Positions 9,196 through 18,639 of a stretch of 64,000 bases of DNA are shown here, in pieces (position 1 is the stretch's first letter; every line of letters starts with the position of its first letter). Below the pieces are notes generated by a model, which saw only the letters and a program-made list of their open reading frames with translations, was not told the DNA's origin and did not search any database. Both the position numbers and the translations under genes were made by a program. The DNA comes from Bacillus massilinigeriensis (lineage in GTDB: Bacteria > Bacillota > Bacilli > Bacillales > Cytobacillaceae). The stretch is from positions 3,657,720-3,721,719 of the forward strand of contig NZ_LT630337.1 of assembly GCF_900117315.1 (NCBI RefSeq). The letters are read 5' to 3'.

Positions 9196-9918
9196 TTATT
9201 GAAAACGATGATTTACTACCTTTATGACGAATCTTGGAAGAGCAAGCATTCTCCTCCAGCGGGATGGCTGTTTGAGAAGTCGGTAGAGCCATTCAAGCTT
9301 CAAACGCTGCCAGAACATCGGCGCCCTCTTTACTTCACCGGCGATCACATCGATGCTCCCACCAACTCCGATAAAAATCCCCTTGGAAAAGCGGTTCAAA
9401 TTTTCGGCAATCCATTTTTCCTGCTTTGGAACGCCCAATGCCACGAAAACAAGGTCTGGCTCTGTACTTGAAATCTGTTGCTGGATATCGTCGTCCGCCC
9501 AATCAAAAAAGCCATTGTGGCTACCAACAACCTGGACATTGGGGTAGGTCAGTTTAATATTCGCGACCGCCTTCTGATTTACCTCCTCTTGACCTCCAAG
9601 TAGATAAACCTTCCAGCCGTTCTTATTTCCCCTGGATAACAATTCGACGGTCAAATCGTACCCAGTGATTCTTTCCTCAACCGGTTTATGTAAGATTTTT
9701 CCTGCGAGCAGTATCCCATTTCCATCTGGAACGATATAATCCGCACTCTCCAAATAGGATTCATATGTATCATCTTCCTTGGCAAACATTACAATTTCCG
9801 GATTCGCAGTGACAACAAACGTCTTCTCCTTCCGTTCAACTCTTTCCGAAAGCAATGAAGCCATATGATCAAAGCTAGTCGAAACAAAAGGAATACCTAA
9901 AATATCCACTGTTTTCAT
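9196..9918 (-). CDS. tagA: TagA, N-acetylmannosaminyltransferase
   Basis: WecG/TagA/CpsF glycosyltransferase that adds ManNAc to lipid-linked GlcNAc, finishing the linkage disaccharide of WTA. Family motifs over 240 aa: TANPEIVMFAKED, YIVPDGNGILLAGK, YLLGGQEEVN, VGSHNGFFDW, VALGVPKQEKWI and GVGGSIDVIAGEVKRAP. The length fits (256 in B. subtilis). The start is ATG 9918 with a modest GAGGA site. Its promoter region is shared with the repeat-rich gap upstream, so it is probably transcribed apart from tagGH. Confidence 0.95.
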   Translation of the reverse strand: MKTVDILGIPFVSTSFDHMASLLSERVERKEKTFVVTANPEIVMFAKEDDTYESYLESADYIVPDGNGILLAGKILHKPVEERITGYDLTVELLSRGNKNGWKVYLLGGQEEVNQKAVANIKLTYPNVQVVGSHNGFFDWADDDIQQQISSTEPDLVFVALGVPKQEKWIAENLNRFSKGIFIGVGGSIDVIAGEVKRAPMFWQRLKLEWLYRLLKQPSRWRRMLALPRFVIKVVNHRFQ

Positions 9919-9985
9919 GATTATGTCCTCAACTTATAAAAAATTACGATCAATGTATATCCATTTCAATTTAACATCAAACCAA

Positions 9986-10072
9986 GGTGCCTGTCACCCT
10001 ATTATCATTATAGTGACCTTAGGTGACAGACACCCCATTCTCAATATAGTGAACTTCGGTGACAGGCAGCTC
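9986..10072. repeat. Decayed cluster of the GGTGACAGGCACC hairpin element
   Basis: GGTGCCTGTCACC (9988-10000) and GGTGACAGACACC (10023-10035) form an imperfect hairpin, and a third partial copy GGTGACAGGCA lies at 10060-10070. The two right-hand units are also a direct repeat of about 38 bp sharing ATATAGTGA or ATTATAGTGA. Confidence 0.75.
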
Positions 10073-10103
10073 AAAAACCAGCACCCTAAAAACCCCTAAA
10101 AAA

Positions 10104-10131
10104 ACCCTGTCACTTATGAAGTTGACAGGGT
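10104..10131 (-). terminator. Intrinsic terminator after tagH
   Basis: A 9-bp perfect stem ACCCTGTCA/TGACAGGGT with a 10-nt loop is followed on the minus strand by TTTTTTTA. It lies about 140 bp past the tagH stop; the gap 10132-10272 shows nothing else. Confidence 0.75.
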
Positions 10132-10272
10132 AAAAAGAAAGCAATTACTATTAAGTTTCCCCGTTAAGGGAAATAATTAACCATAAACATTGAAAAATTC
10201 TAAGTCCAAATACCTAATTTTAAGTTTACACTACTAAAACTAGATTGTAAATCCATTACGGAAGCTCCACCC

Positions 10273-11082
10273 TTACACAGCAGAAACGGCATCTAGGGTA
10301 GCTCGGCGCTTCGATGCTTCCTCACGATATCTCTTCTTTTCCTTATCTGTCATGGCTTTATACTCTTTCAAGAATTTCTCATATGCTGGAATAACCACAT
10401 TAATATCGTCGTACATGTTCAGCTGTCCAAATTCAAGCCAAATGGCCTTGTCACAAAACTTCTTCATTTGCCCAATGGAGTGGCTGACGAAAAACATGGT
10501 CTTTCCACGATCTTTAAACTCATTCATTTTATCCAAGCATTTATCCGCAAAGGCTTTATCCCCAACCGATAAGGCTTCATCAATTATGAGAATATCTGGA
10601 TCGGTATGAACGGAAATGGAAAATCCTAACCGTGACTTCATCCCACTAGAGTAGGATTTAACAGGTTGATCGATAAATTTTCCAAGTTCTGAGAAATCAA
10701 TGATATCGGGCTCAAGCTCGCGTATTTCCTGTTTATTAAATCCGAGCATCAAGCATTTCAATTCAATATTTTCTCTTCCCGTAAGCTGATTATTAAGCCC
10801 AGCAGATACGGAAATCAAGGATGGCTGTCCCTTCGTTTCTACACTTCCGCTCGTTTCCGGAACAATTCCAGCAATAATATTCGAAAGAGTTGACTTCCCG
10901 GAACCATTGATTCCAACAAACCCGATGACATCTCCCTCATCTACTTCAAAGCTTACATTTTTTAATGCATAAAAATCCTCACCATAGCTTTTCGACAAAA
11001 ATATATCAAGAAGCTTTTCACTAGTCTTCGTGTACAACTTATATTTTTTCGTTAAATTCTTAACGATAACAGACTTTTCCAC
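10273..11082 (-). CDS. tagH: TagH, ATPase of the WTA exporter
   Basis: ABC ATPase that, with TagG, flips the finished WTA polymer across the membrane. Walker A GINGSGKST (about residue 60), Q-loop region SVSAGLNNQLTGREN, signature YSSGMKSRLGF, Walker B ILIIDEAL and the H-loop FVSHSIGQM are intact. GTG 11082 is chosen because homology begins right after it (VIVKNLTKKYKLY); ATG 11133 would overlap tagG by 38 nt. At 269 aa it lacks the long C-terminal extension that brings B. subtilis TagH to about 527 aa, resembling the short TarH form. It follows tagG with a 13-bp gap. Confidence 0.93.
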   Translation of the reverse strand: MEKSVIVKNLTKKYKLYTKTSEKLLDIFLSKSYGEDFYALKNVSFEVDEGDVIGFVGINGSGKSTLSNIIAGIVPETSGSVETKGQPSLISVSAGLNNQLTGRENIELKCLMLGFNKQEIRELEPDIIDFSELGKFIDQPVKSYSSGMKSRLGFSISVHTDPDILIIDEALSVGDKAFADKCLDKMNEFKDRGKTMFFVSHSIGQMKKFCDKAIWLEFGQLNMYDDINVVIPAYEKFLKEYKAMTDKEKKRYREEASKRRATLDAVSAV

Positions 11083-11095
11083 TTCATCACATCCA

Positions 11096-11899
11096 TTATA
11101 AATAGTCGATAAAATGTCTTCTGAATTTAACATGAAGCATTGAACCGATGAATAGTAGCACTAATAAAATTCCCCAAAAGTACAAGGTATATAGCCAATG
11201 ATCAACGAAAAACCAACCTGTTCCAAGCATTGATGCACGGTAACCTTGGATTAAATAATAAAGTGGGTTAGATAGCATCACCATTTGCATCCAATCAGGA
11301 AGTCTAGATGACGCCCACAAAATGGGAGTTAAATATAACAAAACTCTCATAATCGAAGTCACGACATTTTGAAAGTCACGCACAATGGTCGTTAAGGTCG
11401 AAGTAATTAGTGATAAGGCAAATAAAAACACAACCGTCGCAAACAAGAAATAAGGTAATTGTATGTAGTAAATACTAATTGGATACCCAAGAAACTGAAG
11501 CAACAAGGTTATAACTACGATTAACATCATATGTGGGTATAGCTTTGAAAAAATCACATAGCTAGGAATCACGCTCATCGGAAAATTCATTTTTGACAGC
11601 ATTTTTAATCTTGTATAAATGGATTTCGAACCTTGCGTAATCGCTGGATTGACAAAGAACCAAAGAGTAATCCCAGCCAACATCCAAGGAAAATATTCAA
11701 TTCCGTCAACATTATCACGATTGCTTACATATCCGAAAACAAACCAATAAATCGCAATCTGAATCCCTGGATTCAATATTTCCCAAAGCATTCCTAAATA
11801 ATTGTTATTATTGCTTGTTTTCACTTCATATAGGGATAATCTTCTAATTAAATAGAAGTTTTGTATCTGTTCTTTAATAACCGTCGAAATAAAGCTCAT
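11096..11899 (-). CDS. tagG: TagG, permease of the WTA exporter
   Basis: ABC-2 type membrane subunit that forms the WTA translocation path with TagH. The 267-aa sequence has six hydrophobic segments and the family motifs YLGMLWEILNPGIQIAIYW near the N-terminus and RVLLYLTPILWASSRLPDW, NPLYYLIQGYRASML near the C-terminus. The ATG at 11899 follows AGGAAGGATCC at a long spacing of about 10-14 nt; that site overlaps the palindrome AAGGATCCTT. tagH follows directly, so the two form one operon. Confidence 0.95.
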   Translation of the reverse strand: MSFISTVIKEQIQNFYLIRRLSLYEVKTSNNNNYLGMLWEILNPGIQIAIYWFVFGYVSNRDNVDGIEYFPWMLAGITLWFFVNPAITQGSKSIYTRLKMLSKMNFPMSVIPSYVIFSKLYPHMMLIVVITLLLQFLGYPISIYYIQLPYFLFATVVFLFALSLITSTLTTIVRDFQNVVTSIMRVLLYLTPILWASSRLPDWMQMVMLSNPLYYLIQGYRASMLGTGWFFVDHWLYTLYFWGILLVLLFIGSMLHVKFRRHFIDYL

Positions 11900-12294
11900 T
11901 ATAAAAAGGATCCTTCCTGAATCGAGTTAAAATAATACAGCAATCAAAAAAAGCCTATTTTGCCATAATGATATTATACGGAATAGTCCAATCCGATACA
12001 ACTACCCAATCGTTTAACTTTTTTCATCTTCTATTCCCATTATTGCCTTTCTTAATAGGAGGGAATCATGAAAATCAACTTTTAATTGTAGGTGCACGTG
12101 GTTTTTTGGCCATTTGTCACAATTAGACGCTAATTTTTACGCAATGCCTATAGAACTCAAAACGAGCATCTATATTTTTAGACGCATTACCCTCAAATTA
12201 TGACGCCTTACAGTTTATTGGTGCCTGTCACTCTTGATGACTACTTTGAGATGCTACCCTCAGATACATTTTTTGGCTTTTCCTCAAAAAAAGA
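11900..12294. other. Gap with decayed ~20-bp periodic repeat and a lone GGTGCCTGTCAC half-site
   Basis: No gene is supported. Short words ACGC or ACGAG recur near 12126, 12144, 12163, 12181 and 12202, roughly 20 bp apart, and look like an eroded version of the 20-bp arrays elsewhere in the window. A single half of the hairpin element, GGTGCCTGTCACT, lies at 12221-12233. Confidence 0.4.
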
Positions 12295-12311
12295 AGACAC
12301 CAATCGTGTCT
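12295..12311 (-). terminator. Intrinsic terminator after the TagF-like gene
   Basis: A 6-bp stem AGACAC/GTGTCT with loop CAATC is followed on the minus strand by a T-rich run (12284-12292), 22 bp past the stop codon. Confidence 0.65.
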
Positions 12312-12332
12312 CCTAACAAGTTTCCTCTTAAC

Positions 12333-13580
12333 TTACTTACGGGCTGAAACATTAACTGCCCTTTCCAAAGCTTCCTGCTCATTCGTCTCCTCTAAAAACA
12401 CACGCTCAACCACACGTTTTGACGACTGGCCGGATTCCCAAGAACAGAACCTCTCATGGAATTCACGGAACAATTCAGTATTCATGTAAAGACTGCCATC
12501 CTCCTCAAATTCCTTAATATACTTAATTACCTCCTCGGTTGTTTTAACTAACGGGCCTGGTGCCTTCTCCTCAAAATCGAAATAGAAGCCACGTAAATTG
12601 TCACGATAGGATTCAATGTCATAGACAAAGAAAATCATCGGACGGCTTAAATTCGCGTAATCAAAGAAAACAGAGGAGTAATCCGTAATCAGCATATCAC
12701 TAATTAAATACAAATCACGGATATCCTCATATTTTGAAAAGTCATAAGCAAAACCTTCATATGCCGACAAATCAAAATTCTCAACAACTAAATAATGCAT
12801 ACGCATAATAAAAATATACTCTTCACCGAGCTCAGCGCGAAGGCGATCCAAATCAAGCTGAAGCTTAAATTTGTATCTTCCCTGTCCGTAAAATTCATTA
12901 TCACGCCAGGTTGGAGCGTAAAGAATAATTTTCTTATCGAGTGGAAGCTTCAATTTTTCCTTGATGGCTTGAATGGAAGCTTCATTATTTTCCTGATAAA
13001 GATAGTCATTTCTTGGATAACCAGATTCAATCATCACTTTATCAAATTGGAAGGCACTTCTGAAAATATCTGTCGAGTAAGCATTTGGTGAGATTAAGTA
13101 ATCCCATCTCTTCGCTTCATTTGTAAAATTTCGTTTGTACTTTTTCGTATTAGTGCCTGGCATTTTTACCTGATCCATATCCATCGCCAGCCTCTTCAAA
13201 GGCGTGCCATGCCATGTTTGCAAATAGGTTGTATGCTCTGGCTTTGGAATCCAGAGTGGTAGTCGACTATTGGAAACCCAATACTTCGCCATGGCCATCT
13301 TAAATAACCATTTAACAGAAAACCGGTTAGCATATGGAATGCCATTTTCAATAAAGTAGGATGCAAATCTTTTATCCACACTCCAAAACATTTTGTACTC
13401 TGGATGATTTTCCTTTATGTATTCATAAATTGCCCGGGGATTGTCACTATATTGTTTACCAAGATAGCTTTCAAACATAATGAGGTTTTTCCTAGCAGGA
13501 AGCCTCCCTACAACTTGAAACAGTATCTTATAAAGGGTTTTTAACATGTCACTTTTTTTAATCTTATACAATAGACTCAT
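12333..13580 (-). CDS. CDP-glycerol glycerophosphotransferase, TagF/TarF-like single domain
   Basis: Peripheral membrane enzyme moving glycerol-phosphate from CDP-glycerol to a teichoic acid chain on the cytoplasmic face. Catalytic features are visible: TYLQTWHGTPLKRL with the base histidine (about residue 124), GYPRNDYLY, ILYAPTWRDN, RMH, and the CDP-glycerol site ITDYSSVFFDYANLSRP. At 415 aa it corresponds to the catalytic C-terminal half of B. subtilis TagF (746 aa). It could be the main poly(glycerol phosphate) polymerase or a TarF-type extender; the sequence cannot decide. AAGGAG lies 6 nt before the ATG. It follows tagB by 34 bp in a tagD-tagB-tagF-like operon. Confidence 0.9.
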   Translation of the reverse strand: MSLLYKIKKSDMLKTLYKILFQVVGRLPARKNLIMFESYLGKQYSDNPRAIYEYIKENHPEYKMFWSVDKRFASYFIENGIPYANRFSVKWLFKMAMAKYWVSNSRLPLWIPKPEHTTYLQTWHGTPLKRLAMDMDQVKMPGTNTKKYKRNFTNEAKRWDYLISPNAYSTDIFRSAFQFDKVMIESGYPRNDYLYQENNEASIQAIKEKLKLPLDKKIILYAPTWRDNEFYGQGRYKFKLQLDLDRLRAELGEEYIFIMRMHYLVVENFDLSAYEGFAYDFSKYEDIRDLYLISDMLITDYSSVFFDYANLSRPMIFFVYDIESYRDNLRGFYFDFEEKAPGPLVKTTEEVIKYIKEFEEDGSLYMNTELFREFHERFCSWESGQSSKRVVERVFLEETNEQEALERAVNVSARK

Positions 13581-13614
13581 CTTTGACTCCTTAATTCAGA
13601 AAAAGTGGAAGAAA

Positions 13615-14790
13615 TCAGCTGATATTCCACCGCATATACTCAACAAGCTTTCGGCTCGATTCTCCATTAGAATACTTATTCCAGTTTCGACCGAAAGTTT
13701 TAATTTTATAATAATCAAATGAATGAGACGAAATAATTTTGATAATTTCTTCTGTGCTATAGGCAACAGGTCCCGGCACAAAGGTCTCATAATCCTCCCA
13801 GAATCCTCTTTCTACCTGGTATTCCTCCAAATCATATGGATAAAAAATCATTGGCCTTTCTAGGATGGAAAATTCGAACGGAATCGAAGAGTAATCCGTT
13901 ATTAAATAATCGCAAAGGAATAAAATTTCATTTAACTCTGGGTATGACGTTAAATCATAAACAAAATCAGGGTAAAGCTGACTAAATTCATTTGAACGAT
14001 GAACCGCAGCCTGATGTAAACGTAAAATCACTACATGGGTTTCGCTCAATGCATCGTGCAGCTGTGCCAAATCCAAGTGTAGACTGAATTCATCCAGATC
14101 CTTTTCTCGATAGGTCGGTGCATAAAGAATGATCTTACGGCCGTTTAAATTCGGAAGCAGGCTCTCAAACCCCTTTAGGATTTGCGACCTTTTCTCTGTA
14201 TCAAAAAAAAGGTCGGTTCGAGGAATGCCTGTCCGCAAAATATTTTGCTCATTGATCCCAAAAGAGTCAAAATATATTTTGGCCAAATGATCCGAACCGA
14301 CAACCACCTTATGAAAATTCCGGTACACTTGTTTAAACCTTTTCAACGCTTGCTTGCTTCTAGCGGCGTTGGATGGGTCCTCGAGTCCAAATTTTTTGAT
14401 GGCGCCTGCCGCATGCCAAAGCTGGATGCATTCAGTTCCTTCTTTAAAACGAGTCGCTGCCAAAAAGCCATAATAATTATCGATTACAACATATTTAGAC
14501 GTTGCGAGATGAAAAATGGAACGAGCCATTTCCACCACATTCAACGTCTCAAAAGGGATAATCTTTGTATTTTCATTTGGATGAAAGTTGTATTTACAAC
14601 CCTTTTTTTTCAAGAAAATGAATTCTTGAGCTGGGTAATGTTCTTTTTTCATTTCTTCATAAACATAAGCGCAATTGTCGCCAAAGGAGACAACAAAGGT
14701 TACCTTATTCTTTAGAGGGACAATTTTACATAGGTTGAAAATAAGCTTAAAAAGGAAAAGGTAAGCGTTGATGACAAACTCCCTAGCCAT
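13615..14790 (-). CDS. tagB: TagB, teichoic acid glycerol-phosphate primase
   Basis: Adds the first glycerol-phosphate to the ManNAc-GlcNAc lipid. The sequence tracks B. subtilis TagB (381 aa) closely: VIDNYYGFLAATRFK, IQLWHAAGAIKKFGLEDPS with the key histidine (about 135), RFKQVYRNFHKVVVGS, LYAPTYREKD, LRLHQA, ITDYSSIPFEFSILERPMIFYPYDL and the C-terminal GRNWNKYSNGESS. The insertion pattern distinguishes it from TagF-like paralogues nearby. Its ATG overlaps the end of tagD by 8 nt, implying translational coupling. Confidence 0.94.
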   Translation of the reverse strand: MAREFVINAYLFLFKLIFNLCKIVPLKNKVTFVVSFGDNCAYVYEEMKKEHYPAQEFIFLKKKGCKYNFHPNENTKIIPFETLNVVEMARSIFHLATSKYVVIDNYYGFLAATRFKEGTECIQLWHAAGAIKKFGLEDPSNAARSKQALKRFKQVYRNFHKVVVGSDHLAKIYFDSFGINEQNILRTGIPRTDLFFDTEKRSQILKGFESLLPNLNGRKIILYAPTYREKDLDEFSLHLDLAQLHDALSETHVVILRLHQAAVHRSNEFSQLYPDFVYDLTSYPELNEILFLCDYLITDYSSIPFEFSILERPMIFYPYDLEEYQVERGFWEDYETFVPGPVAYSTEEIIKIISSHSFDYYKIKTFGRNWNKYSNGESSRKLVEYMRWNIS

Positions 14791-15184
14791 TGTTAACCTT
14801 TAATAAATCCTTTTTAATCTTCGTAGTTGAGATCCCCACAGTACGAGGCAGGTAAACGACCTCACAATAATCCTTAAGGAAGTCAAATTCGCCTTCCCAA
14901 TCATCGCCCATGACAAAAATATCGATATTATGCTCTTGAACATCGCGGATTTTTTGATCCCAGTTCTCTTCAGGGATGACCTCATCCACATAACGAATTG
15001 CCTCTAAAATCATTTTTCGATTTTCAAAGGAATGGTAGGACTTTTTATTTTTAATCGCATTAAATTCATCAGTTGAAATGGCAACAACTAGGTAATCACC
15101 TAGTGCCTTTGCACGCTTTAATAAATTGATATGACCCCAGTGTAACAAGTCAAATGTTCCATAAGTGATGACTTTTTTCATCAT
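14783..15184 (-). CDS. tagD: TagD, glycerol-3-phosphate cytidylyltransferase
   Basis: Makes CDP-glycerol from CTP and glycerol-3-phosphate, the donor for TagB and TagF enzymes. The 133-aa protein shows the nucleotidyltransferase HxGH motif (residues 15-18, in TYGTFDLLHWGH), VMGDDWEGEFD and the family signature RTVGISTTKI (from residue 114). GGAGGAG precedes the ATG at 8 nt. It is the first gene of the tagD-tagB-tagF-like operon and divergent from the large glycosyltransferase gene. Confidence 0.97.
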   Translation of the reverse strand: MMKKVITYGTFDLLHWGHINLLKRAKALGDYLVVAISTDEFNAIKNKKSYHSFENRKMILEAIRYVDEVIPEENWDQKIRDVQEHNIDIFVMGDDWEGEFDFLKDYCEVVYLPRTVGISTTKIKKDLLKVNNG

Positions 15185-15683
15185 TCATGCACTCCTCCTG
15201 CAATAATAAGAATGAATCCTAAAAACATGAATCAATGAAATGCAAATAGTAAACGACGGGATTGTTATTATTTTATTGTTCACAAATATTTCCCATCGAA
15301 TCATTTATACCCTTTTCAGCTTGTATTCATGCCAAACTTTATCAAATAAAAGGAATTTTCCTTTTGCTTTTTTCCTAATAACCGTTATGGTTTAGTTGTT
15401 AAGACAAATTCTTTGTCCAACATATTTCTATTTCCTTATCCATTTTAAATCTTCTCAATGGAATATACAAGAATCAACTAATTTTTTCATAAGATTTGGG
15501 AATATTGTCGATTCTTCTCACCCATTATGATGAAGGGGATTTCTTCTAGCAAATCATCTGTTGTATTATGAAGATAAACAAATTGAGTCAAACTAAAAAT
15601 AACGGTATTCTATGGAAGAATAAATTAATTATTATTACATAAAAGTAGCTACTCCGTATAAAAAGTAGAGTTAGGTGATTGAG
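15185..15683. other. Divergent intergenic region, tagD / glycosyltransferase
   Basis: About 500 bp of AT-rich sequence that must hold promoters for both flanking genes. I see no convincing -35/-10 pair, no repeat and no short gene. Confidence 0.5.
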
Positions 15684-18521
15684 TTGGAATATTCATTAAG
15701 TGTTGTTGTCACAGTATATAATACAGAGCCGTATTTAAAGGAATGCCTTGCATCCATCATAAGACAAACAATTCAACCTTCTGAAATCATTATCGTAAAT
15801 GATGGAAGCACAGACCGAAGCCCAGAAATAATCGAGGAATATGCAAAAAATCATCCTCATATAAAAGTCATTCATCAAGAAAATCAAGGTGTGGCCGCCG
15901 CGTGCAATGCTGGGATAAAAATAGCAACCGGAAAGTATATTGCACTCGTGGATTCAGATGACGTTGTGCCATTAGATGCTTACGAAAAATTGCTTTCAAA
16001 AGCAGAAGAGACAAATGCAGACATTGTCATTGGTAAAGGAAATTTATTGATGGGCGGAGTCGAAAGAGAATTTCTTGCCCGGAAGGAAAAATGCGTTTGG
16101 CAGAAGGAACGAGTGATTTCAAGCATTTATGAATACTTGGATCTTTTTTATGATGTCTTTTATTGGAATAAATTATTTAGAAGAGAATTCTTACTTGAAC
16201 ATGAATGCTTCCTCCCAGAAGGCATGATTTATTCCGACAGACCCATGGTACATAAGGCTTTTTTACACGCGAAGAAAATCGCCATTATTCCTGAGGTTGT
16301 TTATTTATGGAGAAAACGTGATCCAAATGATGCCCCTTCTCTCTCTCAGGAAAAAAGAAATCTATCTAATTTCGAGGACCGAATTCAATCCTATCGATAT
16401 CAACTTCAATATTTTAACGAGTACGGCGACCCAAGGCTGACCAATGCCTTTTTCATTCGAAATTTATACCGTCTGCTCCTGCCCATCAAAGGGATGGTCG
16501 GTAGTCCTGAATTTCGTGAAGTGTATTTAAAAGAAGTAAAAGACCTATTTGCTCTAGTCGAAGGGATTCATCAAAATGAATTAACCATTTTAGAAAATCT
16601 TTATATATATATGATTCAACATGATCAAATAGCCGAATTACTACAGCTTTTGGAGGAAAGTCCAATAGGAAATGTTATCGAGGAAAATGGAAAATATTAT
16701 TGGAATATCAAATTATTCCGCCATCCGGAGCTTGATATCCCAGATAATCTTTTTGAAATAAAAGTTCTTGAACCGCAGTTTATTAAAATTGGAAAACTAG
16801 AAAATAAAGAGCAAAGTTTACATATTGAAGGCATTACGTTGCCAGAAGTGTTTTCCATTCAGTCTGTATCGATTGAGCTGCAATCAAGAAAATCATTTGC
16901 TGACAAGCGTTCTTCTGAACTTACGAAAGCTGAAGGAAATCAATTTTCGGGAGAGCTCGCTCTTGATACTCTTAGCGAGGATACGATATATGACATTTAT
17001 CTTGTCTTTAATCACGATAAGAAAATCGACAAATTCCGTGTGACAAAGGAAATGGTGACAGTCTTTGTTAATCAAGAAGGAAATAATGGAACGAATACTT
17101 TCCAGCTCCGATTTACGGGGAAAAATAACCTATCCGTCGTGAGTAACATCGTTCAAATCGATGGCATTCAGGTCACGGATCAAGGAATTCGAATAGAGGT
17201 CGACCATCATCTATATCCATCGGTAAGTTTTATGGTCGGAGAAAAGTCATTAAAAGCACCTTTCCCTGTGGCCAAGTTGATAGATGGCGTATTTGAAATT
17301 AGCTGGGATTTCATTACCGAACCTGAAATGCTCTATGATCTTTTTTACGAGATTTCAGGAAACAAACATAAAATAAAGAAAGATCAGGTTAAAGGTTATC
17401 GAAATCGCCTCATTGAAGAGAAGAATCGACTGATTGCTTCCTATGTTTCAAAAAATGGACATATCTCTATTGGGGTATCACCGAAATTGGAAATTATCAA
17501 TATCTCGTTAACAACGGATAAAATTCAAGTAGTGACCAACCACAATGCAACTTCTATGCTCGAATTTTACATATCTGATCGGAATACAAAAAGAAACTTC
17601 ACCTTTGATCAAGAGGTTGCTAATCATTTTGAGTGTAAAATTCGCCACCTGATGAAGAAGAATACGGTATTTGACTTGAGCTATAAAATTTTCAACCATA
17701 AGGTTCGCGTCTGTGTTGAAAATCCGGAAAGCTTCCAGGCAAAAATGGTGAAAAAGGATCACTCCTTTATTGAGATGTACAAAACGATTTACGATAATCT
17801 TTCCTTTCGTACAGCCTATTTAACACCGGTAGACACGCCAAAAATTACACGAAAGAAGCTGATGGTTTCAACCGGGAAATTCGAGCCAAAGGTCTTTAAA
17901 TTTTTTATTAAAGATACAAAAACCGGACAAACCTTTGATTTAGAGAAGGTTGCCCCGAAAAAATACGAACTGGCATGGGATCAATTTGAGTTAAAGGATA
18001 CAACCTATGATTGGTACTTTGAGGTGTATAATCATCCATTCAAGCTCGAGGATCTATTCATCGATGACTTTATTCCATCTTTCCGGACGGAGCCTGCCTT
18101 TTTATTTTTACATGAAACGAAAAATGGCACCATCTCGATTAAGGCTGGTTTAGATTTTGTCATTGAGGAATTCAATATCGACGAAACTGGAATTTCATTG
18201 AGGATGGATATGGAAGCTAATGAATCCATGACTTTCTTCCTAAAGGATCGATTGACTCGGGAGCCAATTCTTTTTGAAAAAACAGCACCGAACACCTTTT
18301 CATTAGATTGGAAAAAATTCTTGAAGGAAAATATGGAGTATGACTTTTATTTTGAAATATTTAATAAAGAGGTACGTCTGAACGTTTCCAAGATTAAAGG
18401 TCATTCCCATCAAGCACTTAAGGTGGATGATCTTTATATAGAAACAGGAGAAACCTTTAAAAACGATTTGTTTGTCCAAAGCTTTACGTTTTGGTCTAAG
18501 TTTGTTCGTAAATTTAAGTAA
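15684..18521 (+). CDS. GT2 glycosyltransferase with repeated C-terminal beta modules
   Basis: Residues 1-230 form a GT-A family 2 glycosyltransferase: SVVVTVYNTEPYL, IIIVNDGSTD and the DXD-type VDSDD, then DRPMVHKAF. Residues 230-350 are helical. Residues 370-945 contain about five diverged copies of a 90-110-aa module ending in a YD-x-YFEIFN type motif (for example YDIYLVFNHD, YDLFYEISGN, FDLSYKIFNH, YDWYFEVYNH, YDFYFEIFNK). A similar segment (YDLNFDLKLNN) occurs in the two-domain glycerophosphotransferase at 58.4-61.7 kb. TTG 15684 is chosen because AGGTGAT lies just upstream; GTG 15675 is the alternative. Given its place between tagD and tagU it probably decorates or extends teichoic acid; donor and acceptor are unknown. 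Confidence 0.85.
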   Translation: MEYSLSVVVTVYNTEPYLKECLASIIRQTIQPSEIIIVNDGSTDRSPEIIEEYAKNHPHIKVIHQENQGVAAACNAGIKIATGKYIALVDSDDVVPLDAYEKLLSKAEETNADIVIGKGNLLMGGVEREFLARKEKCVWQKERVISSIYEYLDLFYDVFYWNKLFRREFLLEHECFLPEGMIYSDRPMVHKAFLHAKKIAIIPEVVYLWRKRDPNDAPSLSQEKRNLSNFEDRIQSYRYQLQYFNEYGDPRLTNAFFIRNLYRLLLPIKGMVGSPEFREVYLKEVKDLFALVEGIHQNELTILENLYIYMIQHDQIAELLQLLEESPIGNVIEENGKYYWNIKLFRHPELDIPDNLFEIKVLEPQFIKIGKLENKEQSLHIEGITLPEVFSIQSVSIELQSRKSFADKRSSELTKAEGNQFSGELALDTLSEDTIYDIYLVFNHDKKIDKFRVTKEMVTVFVNQEGNNGTNTFQLRFTGKNNLSVVSNIVQIDGIQVTDQGIRIEVDHHLYPSVSFMVGEKSLKAPFPVAKLIDGVFEISWDFITEPEMLYDLFYEISGNKHKIKKDQVKGYRNRLIEEKNRLIASYVSKNGHISIGVSPKLEIINISLTTDKIQVVTNHNATSMLEFYISDRNTKRNFTFDQEVANHFECKIRHLMKKNTVFDLSYKIFNHKVRVCVENPESFQAKMVKKDHSFIEMYKTIYDNLSFRTAYLTPVDTPKITRKKLMVSTGKFEPKVFKFFIKDTKTGQTFDLEKVAPKKYELAWDQFELKDTTYDWYFEVYNHPFKLEDLFIDDFIPSFRTEPAFLFLHETKNGTISIKAGLDFVIEEFNIDETGISLRMDMEANESMTFFLKDRLTREPILFEKTAPNTFSLDWKKFLKENMEYDFYFEIFNKEVRLNVSKIKGHSHQALKVDDLYIETGETFKNDLFVQSFTFWSKFVRKFK

Positions 18522-18566
18522 GTTGGCTGAATGCCCATAAATAGGTATTTATTCATGTAACATCCA

Positions 18567-18595
18567 TTGTGATAAAAGTCTCATGCGTATATAAT
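18567..18595 (+). promoter_or_regulatory. Sigma-A promoter for tagU
   Basis: TTGTGA (18567-18572) and TATAAT (18590-18595) are separated by 17 bp, 45 bp upstream of the start codon. Confidence 0.65.
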
Positions 18596-18639
18596 TCAAT
18601 CTTGGCGTAACAAACATTCTTTATTTGGAGGATATACGC

